The position numbers and the translations under genes were made by a program. Below, one piece after another: positions 1 to 12,300 of a DNA stretch of 64,000 nucleotides. The notes beneath the pieces were generated by a model. That model saw nothing but the letters and a program-made list of their open reading frames with translations, was not told where the DNA came from and made no database searches. How positions within the stretch are numbered: position 1 is the stretch's first letter; the number at the start of each line of letters is the position of its first letter. This DNA is from Litoditis marina (taxonomy: Eukaryota > Nematoda > Chromadorea > Rhabditida > Rhabditidae): assembly GCA_964036275.1 (NCBI GenBank), contig OZ038436.1, positions 14,473,904 through 14,537,903 on the forward strand, read 5' to 3'.

Positions 1-325
1 CACCTTACTGGTATTTGGTCGAAATTGGTACGTTTCGCCTTTACCCCAAGTTGACTCTCTTTTCTCGCTACGACGCTAGCATGATGTTTCATGCACGTAT
101 AATCTTCAAAGTTGGTGTATGCACATGTTCATACAGATGCGAACTACTATTTGTACTAATACCGAAACCACGACGAGCGGAATGTATTGTGATTAGCATA
201 TTTAGTGACAGCTAGTATTTTGCGCGGCTGGAAATGTAGCCTTTCCGCAATAGGCAATACTATACGCGCTATTGTGATAAATTCATCTATATTCTTGTTA
301 TTTTACGTTTCCTTTTAAATTTCAG
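1..325. other. window start, no gene seen
   Basis: No exon can be supported here. The first supported splice acceptor is TTTCAG ending at 325. The exon after it needs two bases from an earlier exon, so the coiled-coil gene must begin upstream of this window or in an exon I cannot see. Confidence 0.5.
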
Positions 326-3300
326 ATGGCAGCTCGATAATTCGACCTTGTCAATAACTCGCAATTTCAAACTCGATGAAGCCTGTCATTTCTATTTCAA
401 GTTAGTAGATTCACAACATAGGTATGATACTAAATGGTCGTTTCAGAAATGAGGTGACGGAAAGTCTGAAGAGTGATCTGTTGCGAGTTTCGGAAGAGAA
501 TGCGGAGCTTCGAAGACGTGTGGAAGAACAAACTCTGAACATGAACATTTATGAACAGAGACTGACTGAAGTGAGTTTATTCACTATATTTCAGTATCTT
601 CTGAATTGTTTCTATTATTCTTTGTGTCAGCTCAGAATGACAAAGAAGAAATTATCACGTCGAAATCTCCATTATTATTCATTCATTTATCTACATTCAA
701 AGAATGTGGTACTCGCTCGTCAGAGAAAGGGTAGAAAACTAGATAGAAATAATTAAAGCCATATGATTTTGAATTGTTTACGCTCGCTGTTGGTGCGATG
801 TTGTATCGGAGAGGGTGGAAACATTGATTATTCGGGCAACCACCTTTCTGGGACTATAGATGTAAAGTTGTAAAACGTAGCACACTTTTGCAAGTTTACT
901 CAGTTAATGTTCTAACCCTTATCTTCAGTCTGACTCGAATGTGGCTCGTCTGCTGAAGGAGAGTAAGAATACGACGTTGAAAGCGAGGGCCGTCGCCCAG
1001 GGAAGAATTCGAGATCTCGAGGACCGAATGGCCGATCTGAACAACCAGAATTCGAAACAGGTTTCATTTTATTTTAATTTTCTACAATACACATATTGTC
1101 AATATCAACCGCCATATTGACAGCTTATGTGGTCCGTCGTACAGATACCACGGAGTGAAGCGACAGCCGAAAGCTAACCACTTGACCGTAGACTGCAGTT
1201 TTATCACCTTTTGGTTATGTCGCTTCACTTGAAAACCTTGGTTGCTACTTTTGAAATCTTTCGGACCTACAGTGATTATGTTTGTGACTGAACCTATGGT
1301 CGTAATGTCTACGGTAAAATAGCCGGTTAAGCTAATTGAGAGAAGTTTTGTCTGTCACAACGGCTTTAGCAGATGAATTGCACTTTTCTAGTTTTTGATT
1401 TGGTGAATTTCCATTTGGTAGACCTTGACTGAAGTTTTTCAGTTGGATCGGTTGCAAACGGAGATCGAGACTCTTCGAAGTACCAGAGAATGGGAGATCG
1501 AGCAGAATGGTCAGCTGCGAGAACAATTGACTCATCTGAGGTGATTAAGGGAACCTGGAAACAATCAGTTTAGGTTGTGAGGTGTGAGGAGAGAGTGTAA
1601 GCGGCTATACAGTTCCGTTTTCAGTAATGATGTAATTATTTGTTGTCTGTGGGTCAGTTGAGTATAGCCAGTCTGTTGCAGATGAGTGGTTATCTTTGAA
1701 GAAGTTTCATTACGTACGATAGTGTTATGCTGTTTCAATAGTATTAATTTACCCACAATTATAAATTGTAGAATCTTGTTTGGAACATACACTTTCCCAC
1801 CATTTTTTTCAGAGAAAAGACTCACAAGTTGACGGAAGAACTCGATGCCAGTGAGAAGGCGAACAGATCTTTGGATTCGAAGGTAAACTAAAATGAACTA
1901 GTAGAATCGAAGAATATAAAAAAAAATGTTCTTGAGTCGCCATTTGTTTTGATTAGAGATTGATCTATTTAGAAGTTTGTTCTTGAATATGAAGAATCAA
2001 GAATAAACAACTGCATAAGTTGAGAGAAGTCGACTAGTATTTGGTTTCTCGGAAAATTCTTGTAGTTTGATCTTTATACACCCCATTGTCCACGAATGTT
2101 GACCGAAAAACAGCGGAATCAACCTACAAACACAGCAGAATAGAGCAACATACACCGTGTAGACTTGTGTTGGAGAAAGCGAACCCTATACTATTTTATT
2201 CATACATCGCCAAGGTCTCTTATTAGATGGAGGGTTGCGAACTAATTTTTTATGAAAATTAGGGGTCGTGGTGTGAAAAACAGCAAAATTAATACGAAAG
2301 TATTGGAAATTAAACCAAGAATTTATGAAAATAGCAGTTTTGCTTTTGCCCCATTTTGGAGGGTTCGCGACTCAAAAAAAAAGGGGGTATCGCGAGATTT
2401 TAGGAAACATGAGAGACCATTGGCGGTGTATGATTTTATTCATCTGCAGGTGACTGAAACACAGTCCTTACTGGACCAGCTGATAGAGGAACTGTCCGAG
2501 GCAGAGTCTATTGTCGTTTTCATGGAGGATCAGAAGCACAGCATACTCGATGACGTGGACAGACTCAAAGGTCATAGAATAGAATAGTGCTTGTAGTTTG
2601 ATCTTTGTACACCCCATTACTTTACATAGGCCGCATTCATATTTATTTTACGTCGACGCATAACGCCGACGTTAATGGTGAAGAACATATGCTTATCGAT
2701 TTAGTTGGTGTTAGTACGGCGTAATACAATACGCATGTTCTGCCGTCATCTCATTTTTGTTCAATTTCTTTGTAAGAGTTTTCGGCTGGATGAGACCTAA
2801 CTCTAGTGTCCGAGAAGTATTCTGTTTATTGATAAGTGGAATTGTGAAAAGTGGAAGTTGTCCCGAATAAGATGCTGATGATTGATTTGCAAACATCAAC
2901 AGAAATCTATTAATACTTTTCAATGGTCACATTCATATTAAAAGTCTTACAGATGCCCTGTTGGCGCAAGATGAGCTGATAGATCTGCTAGAAGCCGATG
3001 TGGTCATCTACGAAGAACATATCGGCATACTGAGGGAGTCTCTAGGAGCTTCGAAGGTACTTTCTAACATTATCCGATACTTATCAATAGGGGGTCAACA
3101 AATGTTTGTTGTAGTTTGATCTCGATGTGACATGCGAGTTTCAACCGAATAGGAACGGATCAAACTACAAACAGTGCAAGCTTGACTGTATCGACTTGTT
3201 TTGGAAAGATTCAACTCTGCACTTCTTTGTAGACGCGTTTGCGGCTGGTAGCTATCGGTGAGCTGTCTGTAGTTAACGTCGGATATAGGACCACTTTTTT

Positions 3301-6300
3301 AGCTCATGGTTCATAGATTCAAACAACTGCAAGTAGCGTGTTGGCGAATTTGGTTTTGTTTCTTTTTCTCACTATAACAAGATTACAAGAACAAGAACTT
3401 CATTAGATTTCTTAGTTTCAATGGAAATAGATAGTTGATCCCGGATACGAGTTAGGCTTAGGCTAACCATTTTTCGGTAGAAAGGTTGACGTAGAGTCAG
3501 TTGGTAGCAGGGAGGTTTTCGCCGTGTATACTTTGGGGTTCCATGGTCTGTTTTTGTCTTTCTACATAATTTACTATTGGATCTTCACTGCCTTTCAGGT
3601 TGATCATCGGTCCCTGATTCGTTCGAAGGCGTTCGAAACGAAATTGAAAGCCCTGGAGCAGGAGAAAGAACAGATCAATAGAAAGTCCAATGGTCAGTAG
3701 TCAGTTCACAATTCGGTAGTGTTCCGGAGTTATGGTCTAAAATGGTACCTTCATTGGTATCTGTGTACCATAGATGAAATATCACTGAAAATTATAAGCG
3801 GTATCAGAATCTGCGAAATTTTACTCCAATTGTCGCACTTCTCTATAGTAACATAACAATAGCCTCTTTCTATCACAGAAAAGGATTAGCGTTGAAATGT
3901 AGCGTGTTATTCTTTTCTATCGTTTCCTGTATAATTTGCGGAATACTAGTAGCATTAGCTCTTCGATATATAGAAAAAGCAAAGAAGAAAATTATTCATT
4001 CACAAAATGGAACCCGTTTTGTACCAGGCGATAATACAACTCATATATTGAAAATTATTAATTTGATGGCTGTAAAACTACGAATCAACCTTCTCAATTG
4101 ATGAGAAACTCGGTAAATTTTAATATGCAACCCTTCATATAATCATGGAAGAAATCGGTGAAAAACGTTCGGTATATAGTGTAAATCTGGGTGAGGCGTC
4201 TGTGAGCACTGGGTTAGTTATGACAGTCACAGTAGCAAAATTAATTACATAACGTCGTCATTGGGAATAAGATGTGTTCCGGAAGTAGTGGAACCGGAGG
4301 GACCGGTACGGAGGTCAGAACTGGTTATGGTCATAGCGGCATTTCGGTAGGCGGCTGACTCGGCTGCGGTTACACCCGGCTGTGTGGCCTGAAGTTTGTA
4401 ATAATAATAATAATAATCTTTCACGACAATTATGTGCTTAATAACTTTCCACGGCGCTCACTTGTTTGCATATTCAAAACGGTAACGGAAAATACATTAT
4501 GCGAACCTGCGCTGAACAAACATTACAAAAAGTGAAATGCGAAACGGAAACTAATTGAAATCTCATTCTCATTATCAGAATGCTTTGGTGATAGTCAGAA
4601 ATCACTTTTTTGTATTTAATAATTACCGACGCCGACTGACATTGTAGAAAAACTTAATGAGATCTACTTTCTGATGAGTTTACCACGCGTGTGCTTGAAT
4701 ATGTATTCGGCGCTGCGACCGATACACACGCGTTTAATATTTACTTTCTATTCTATCTAAATTATCGTCTTTTCTGTTCAGTCTTTTTACCTCTATCCAG
4801 ACGTGGTTTTTAAAGATTTACGGAAAGCCCCTCACACTTTCAATCGATGAGCTTACCTGGTAATTTTTGTATTTGTAGCCCATTGTTCGTAATCGGCTGG
4901 TGTCTTGGTTTTTCAGTATCTGAAAGCTTGTGCTTAACAAGGAATGTCTTTCGAGAGTTAGCGCTAGTAAGTTTGAGAAAAGTAATTAGAATAGTATGGG
5001 TCGAACTGACAGTAACGTCTTACTGAAACCAACTCGGTGTATGTTACAAAAATGTCATTCTGAAATAGACGTCTCGGTTATGTCGTTTGGGAGGTCATTT
5101 CAGTGTTTTCGGTGGCTATGCAGTTGTGTTGACAGTTTACTAGATAATCTATCTTTCTAGTGTGTTCAGTACTCACATCACAGTGGCAGGTGGGACAAAA
5201 CTGTTGTCGTCGCCGAAAACAGCAGAACAGTCCACAGGGGAAACAAAATATAGCGTAGAGTATTCCTCTCCAGTTGAAACGCCATTTCACATTCCTATTG
5301 TGACAGTCGGGACATTCGGAACCCTCACTGCTTGTAGTCATCCAGTTTTACTAACAAACAACCGAATATATAAACTGAAATGGTAGAGAGACAATTACAT
5401 AGTTCAAAAATTGAAAGCGGGGAATCATGTATTAGAAAGAAGAACAATTTATAGGGAATCGAACTGAGTAAAACATCAGTTGTTTATATGTAAAACATTT
5501 CATATAAAAAACGGAGCTGGAATGATGTATAGACTAATGAGTTGTTCTTTGAATTGGAAGCTTCTATTCGTTTGGGTTCCTATCGAGAAAATAGCGATAA
5601 CGGCGGTCAACATGTTGGTGGTCAAGGTTTATGGGTGTCTCGTTTGTGGTGCGTTCAAGACATCACAACTAATAAAACGAATGAAGGAAAACAATTTTCG
5701 AAAAATTTGGGAGAACAGAACACTATTGAATGTTATTCAGACAGAATATCATGTGCATTAGTGTGTATATTTCTACAATCACATGTAGTTGAATGCTGTT
5801 ATATTTTGGTTAGTGCGGAAAGTGGGTTATAATTGGGCGCCTAATGTTTATATTACGCGTAATGGGATGGATCAGCAGGCAAAGTCAACATGAAACATTT
5901 TTGGAAATGACTAATAATAAATGTCATAATATGCATCTGAATGTCATCTTACATTTCTATTCTAAGAGAACAATACATTCGCGAGCGTCCAATTTCAAAT
6001 AATTCCGAAAATCGATTGATTAATAATAGATGTGATAAGCGGAACCGGCTGGTAGCAAAGAGAGAAGAGAAGTGGGGTGTAAATATGTTGTTCTCAGTGC
6101 GAGGGCATGTGGATCGATATTGGGCCCGTTGTTGTTTTTCTGGTGTCGAAGTGAGGAGAATTAGATAGGGATACCGTGTCGCCGATTGGGCCTGCGCCAT
6201 TTCAATGTGAGATACATCACGGAACCGGTTTATGCGGGGGCACATGAGCTATAACCGACAAATGGTTCATTACGATAGGGAAAGATTAAAGAGGTGTTAT

Positions 6301-9300
6301 GATGGTAGGGAGGAGATATACCTAAAAGTGGTTTAAATTAGAAAAAAAGTCAGAAATATAAGAGTAGTGTGTGCGGTGCCAAATCAAAAGTTTAGAAGAC
6401 AACTAAGTTTACTTTTCATTAGGTACGATCGCAGTACGGAGAAATCTAGAGATTTGGTTTCCTCCTCAGAAGCAAGAGTCTTGGATTTGCTTCAGAGATT
6501 TCGCTTGAAAAAAAAAAGATTTCGCTTTGTATACATTTTGTTACGATGTATTTAACTGCAGCTTAGTATCGACTTAAATTAGTTCAAACTTCTAATTAAA
6601 CTGGAAATGGTTGGATAACAATAGAAATTCAAAATAATAGTCTCTTAAAACGAGAGAATTGATTTCAGAAGATCGTCTCCGAACCAAGGCTCTTTCTCAG
6701 AAAGTGAAGATTCTGGAGGATGAGAACGAGAAGTTGATGGAGCGTCTCTGTGAGAAGGAGATGGGCGCCCAGGACGAGGCGGACATGGTGGACACTTGTC
6801 GCCAGCTGGAACTACGCATCAAAGAGGTTGGCATGAAAGAAGGCGCGCGAAACTGAGAGAGAGAGGGCGACTGGACTTCACTCATTTTAGATTTAGAGAA
6901 GGATGATTATGTGGTCCAATCCCAACGCTTCAGTCCTTTAAACTGCAATACATTTTTCAATTGCCGATGACACGGGATTGGTCCACATAGTCGTCCTTCT
7001 TCAATGCCCAAAATCTGAAGAAAACAGCAGATAGTAGATAGAGGATAACTGTGAACAATAAGAGGACATGAGCAAAGAGGTTGGCACAAGCGAATCATCA
7101 ACGAGGTTGGCACGAAAGAAGGCGCGCGAACTGACAGCTGTGAAAAATAATAAGATTCGGAGGCATAGATATAATGGCAAGAATCTGAAGAAAGCAGCAG
7201 ATATTAGATTATTGAACTCAAAAGTCAATTTGTACTGGGAACAAAACAAATGAAAATCTGTAGCTGTACATTCGTTGCTGTAGTTGTACGATTTTTGTTA
7301 TGATCTTCGTCGTAAGTATTACATGTTGGTTATGTGTAGTTCAATATAATAAGGTGAGTGTGTTGCTAACTTCAGGCTGAAGATCGTATGCTGACCGAGA
7401 GAGCTGAGATGGAAATGAGGATAGAGACAGCTAGACTGGAGGGAGAAAGGAAAGCGCGAGGTATGTTTGTCGTCACAAATGGTATGTGATACTATAAAAA
7501 CACTGTGGGAGGCAACCAATAAACACTAGATACGTTGACAAACTGGCAGCAAAACGGCGTGTTCATTTCGTTCATCTTCAGTTATTACCAGCTGTGGTAT
7601 ACTATTTAGAATAGGATGAATGGTCAATAGAAGTTCTCTATCAAATTTTACGCATCTTAAGGAATGTAACTTTTTTTTCAGTAAACTAAACCAAAGCAGT
7701 GGTTTATCTGTTTTCAATTTACTAATTTCTATGACTGAAAAACACAAAAATGGAGAATTGAAAATAAGTCTAGCTATAGTGTCCAACTATAAGTGAAATC
7801 TCTTAATTTCTGTCATACTTGGATAACATTTACACATTAAATTTGTTCTTGCAATTACGACTTTTATTATGTTTATAGAAGCAGAGGGGCTACTTTATGA
7901 ACTACAAGAAGCCCGTGCCCTTCTGGACAACTTGCGTCGGCATGATGCCGGCCAGTTGGCCGCGGCCGTCCAGCAGCAGCCCCCACCTGGTCCCAACGAG
8001 ATGGACACTGCCTCACATGCAGCCGTCGATCAACTAAACACACTGGGTTGGTAATGTTGGTATGGATTACTGGCATGTAAAATATTGGATAGTTTCGGAT
8101 AAGCTTGTTGACAGCGTTGTAAAATATGAGATAGGTTTGGGTTAACGTGTTCACAATTGTGTAAAAGAGGGGATAGATTTGGATGTTTCCGTTATGTAAA
8201 TCTTGATAATATACGTATGCGGAATGCGGCTTGCTATTTCACGGAAGTGAAATAATTGAGGAAGTTATGAAAGCGCTGAATAAAGATTGTATAAATATTT
8301 TGTAACTCCTGGTTGCATTTGGGTTCAAGACGGATTGAAAGCAATGCTTGAGCAATGCATAGAAATTTGAGACAAATCTCGGGTAGTTATGACAACTTGG
8401 TGGAATGCTTGAATTATTCTTTTGCAGTCACCGAAAAAACGGAAGAACTGGAACGTTGCCAGGAGTTGATTCGTTCGCTCAACGAACAAATCGATGGACT
8501 GCAGGGCCACAACTTCGAGTTACAAGGAGAGTTACAGGGTCTGCAACAGACAGAGGAGGACTTTGATGACTTGATCGAAAGGTGTGTGTTGAGGAGGTAA
8601 TATGGTTGAATTCCTCAACATTTGTGGAATAGGGTCTGCATTCTCTAGTAAAGTTTCCGAAAACGTCAGAAAATCCAAAAAATGGAGGCAAAATCGTGAA
8701 GTTTCACGTATCTAAAGCGAGAGGGGACCTTTTGGAATTGTCACACCTCACTGGAATTGGTGTGTGAGTGTCGGTTGAACTATTGAAGTTTACTTCTCGA
8801 ATCCTGCTTTTTGTTTTTCTTCGCCTGTTGTTATGTTTTCGAACAAACGGAAGTAGTTTTCAGACATCGTACCACGTCAGTTTCCCTTGTGAACCTCAAT
8901 GAAGAGAACGAATTACTCAAGACAGAGGTAAGACAACTTGTTGGTTGTAGTTATGAACTCACAGGACACATGATGCAATAGTATCCAGTAAACTGTAACT
9001 ATATATGTCATATCGTTGCATTTGCTATTTTCAAGCGGTTAGATTGTTTATTCTTTCAAGTGCGTTCTGAAGTGAATACCGGGCGTTAAAGTGTGGATCG
9101 AAGCGTTGGGATTGGTCCACATAACTGTCCATCTGCAAAAAAGTTGAATAACAACCTGTTTATTCAAAAGCAGACGGTTGCGTGAGCAGATATATTATCT
9201 GGTCACAACTAAGTTCAAATCGATGGTGGTATGATTAGTTAAAGAAGGACGATTATGTGGTCCAATCGCAACGGTTCAGTCCTTTAAACTGCAATACATT

Positions 9301-12300
9301 TTTCAATTGCAGTTTAAAGGACCGTCGACACGAGATTGGTTCACATAATCGTCCTTCTTTAATGTGCTCAGTAAGAGAAGGTATGATTCAAATCATTTTT
9401 CTTACAGCTAGCTGAGCTGAAGGTGGAAGTTGAATCGTTGCGACAGTCTTCTGAGGAATCAGCTGAACTGCGAACACAACACGAAACGGAAACCACCGCC
9501 CTTCGCACAGAACTCGAACACGCGCGCATCAATCTTCGAGAGACCAATGCTGTCAAGTTGGAACTGGACCAGCTGCGAGCAGAGGTGAGAGTCAGAGATA
9601 TTGAGAGAGTTAGAGAGAGAGAGAGAGAGATACAATACACGTTCCACACCAGTCTATATAGGTTATGTGAAGTTTGTAATTATAGTAACACACTCGTAGA
9701 AATTCAGAATTTCCCATAAAAGTTAAATTTTGTCAAGCGTAGAAACGTATTCGTGATCGTGTGCTCTGGTAGACACTATAGTATGATTTACAGCTTGAGC
9801 ATGAGAGAACCAGTGGCCAGGAGAAGTGGGAAGAAGTGTGTCGCAGAATGTTGGAAGGAGAATCGAGTAATCCTGCCAGCAGAAAGAGCTCCATGGAGGT
9901 ATAGTTCGTTTCGCGCACTTATAACCTTGAACAATAATTGGTTCAAACTATCAGGTCAATGTTTGGGGTTTGCAGGTTTCAAGTTAGTTATGGTTGAGTA
10001 AGCCAAAGGTTTGTTTCTACTTTTTGTCATTTCATTTGTTTCAGGTCCAAAATCAGCAGTACATCATTGCATTCGAGGAGAAAATCGAAAAACTCGAGGA
10101 AGAGTTGGCAGATGCTAATGCGAAAATCGAGGAACAGAAAGTGGTCAGTTAATGATCAGGCTCTATGGAATCGTCGCGGCTCATAAGCATGGATGCCGTT
10201 GGCACAAGCTTTGCGGTGTATGAAACATAGTTTCACATCATTTTCTCTCAATTGCCCAAGCCTTCAACTGAGTCCTATCGTTGACTATCGAACAACGCCG
10301 AGATTCAAATTTGCACCACGAAGTCTTTGAGACAGTGTAATATGAATGGTTGAGTCTTTATTTTAACACTGTGTGTTTTAGGGCAATTCTACAACTAACC
10401 GAGTTTTTAGGTAACCTAACACCTTTTTGGTAACCTAGAAAAACAGATGACCGGGTTTTATTTTAGGTTATCAACCGGTTACCTACTGAGGTAACCTGAA
10501 AAAGAGGTTATACAAAAAAGGGTTAGGTTACCTAAAAACCAGATTAGATATAGAATTCACCTTGTTTTCAGGAGAAGCGAAAGTTGAAGAGTGCTGTGAA
10601 ACAACTGCGAGATCGGGCCGCCGTAGCACCAGCTCCCGTTCCTACTGTAGCCGCAGTCGAAGAGATGACACAGCCTATGGTGGAGAGGGAGGAGCAGGAG
10701 AAGCAGGGTTCATCTGAGGGTACGAAGCATGAGTCTGACTCGTCACCAGAGACGCTAGAAAAGAGAATAAAGGTAAGACGAGGGTATCAAGTGAAGCAGG
10801 TATTGGTACAGTTTTTAGACTCCTAAATTTACGGTGATAAGTTATCAGCTGTGATTGGGTGATATATACGCTTTTCTCCTTCCTTCGAAAGTGGAAAACT
10901 GTAACCAGCTCCCCGTGGAACTGTATGTCCGTAGCTTTTCTGAAACGACGCTACATTCCATCGTGAATCTATGGCAGAGTCGAGTCGTAGAGATGAAAAC
11001 AAGTTCAGCATTATAAGTTTTGCTATGCCGAATTCGATTATAAAAATATCTTCTTTCTTCATGATTTTTGATCTACAGGACTTGGAATTGGAGTGTATGC
11101 TGTCTGGTGAGCTCAATGTGGAAATGGGACGCGCTATGCTGGAAATGGAACAAGAGGTTCGTCGTAATTCAATTGATAAAAATGTGTTCAATTGGTGATC
11201 GTTCTTAGCTCATTGCCAACATTACCAACTGCTTTCATAGTTTCGCGGCGGCGTAGAAAAATAATGTGTAGTACATATATAGACTTTGAACGTGCATTAT
11301 TCTTTACTGTATATTGTTCCCTAAACTATCGTTAACATAAGTTGTTCGCCTAATTCCAAGTGGCTTATTTACAGCCGTTTTCGTATTTGTAGGGTTTCTC
11401 CCCTCATATTTAGCAGTTTTTCAGATGGAAAGAAATGCGCATCTGGTTGAGACAGCCACCACGAGTAAGGACCAAGTTGCAATGGAACTTCGGCTACACG
11501 AAATGCTGCAAGAGGAAATGGGACGAGAAATGGACGAACTAAAGGAGGCCAATACAGTATGTGAATTCGTATTCTTGGTTACATTATTTGAACCAAACAC
11601 GAGGTGGCAAGGTGTTTTATTGGATGTGACGACGTTTCAGTGGATTTACCATCTTCAGGGCCTTTTTCCATACAAGGTGGTTGAGAAAAGAGGATTCCAC
11701 CGAGCTGCGTACTTGTCCGATATGAAACGAGTAGTCACGTAATCGTATTGTTTGTGACAACTACAATAGGAAAGTTTTGGATAGTAACCGACTAGCGAAT
11801 GTGACAGAACCTTTGTGTTCATTGTTCAAGGATCGCATAGTGAACGGGAGTGATTCATAGATATGCTGTCAGTGTTCGGGTCTATACGATCACACTAGAT
11901 CGCGCAGCAAGTTTGATGCTCTTGAAAAAATTGTAGGTTCCACAACTATAACTATGAATTATTCTTCTGTACGTGTGAACCAAGTTGCACTTGACAAAAC
12001 ATGTCATTAGAATACACGAGATATTTGATGATCGAGTAACCAAAGCAATGGATTTTAGATTGTGAGGAAAAGTGATGGGAATGCGTTGGTTTTTTCAATA
12101 GTCAGTCGATTACATCATTTCTTTAATTTACATTTTATTCTATCTATTTCAGGCATTGTTGAATCGGATCACGGAGCTGGAGGAACAATCTTCAGTGAAA
12201 ACAGCTGCCGTTGAACAGCTAGAAGTCGAGATGAGGACGCTACGCGCAGCCGAACAGGTTTCGGAAGCAGGTTGGTAGTTTGTAGTTTGATCTGTGAATA

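Noticed and set aside
326..421. Slight likeness of the first visible exon to pterin-4a-carbinolamine dehydratase
   Set aside because: The His-His-Pro catalytic region does not follow. The next exon is coiled coil, so the likeness is probably chance.
7879..8050. Better-consensus donor gtaatg at 8051 for the exon at 7879
   Set aside because: It would shift the next exon out of the heptad frame. The weaker donor gttggt at 8047 keeps the phase.
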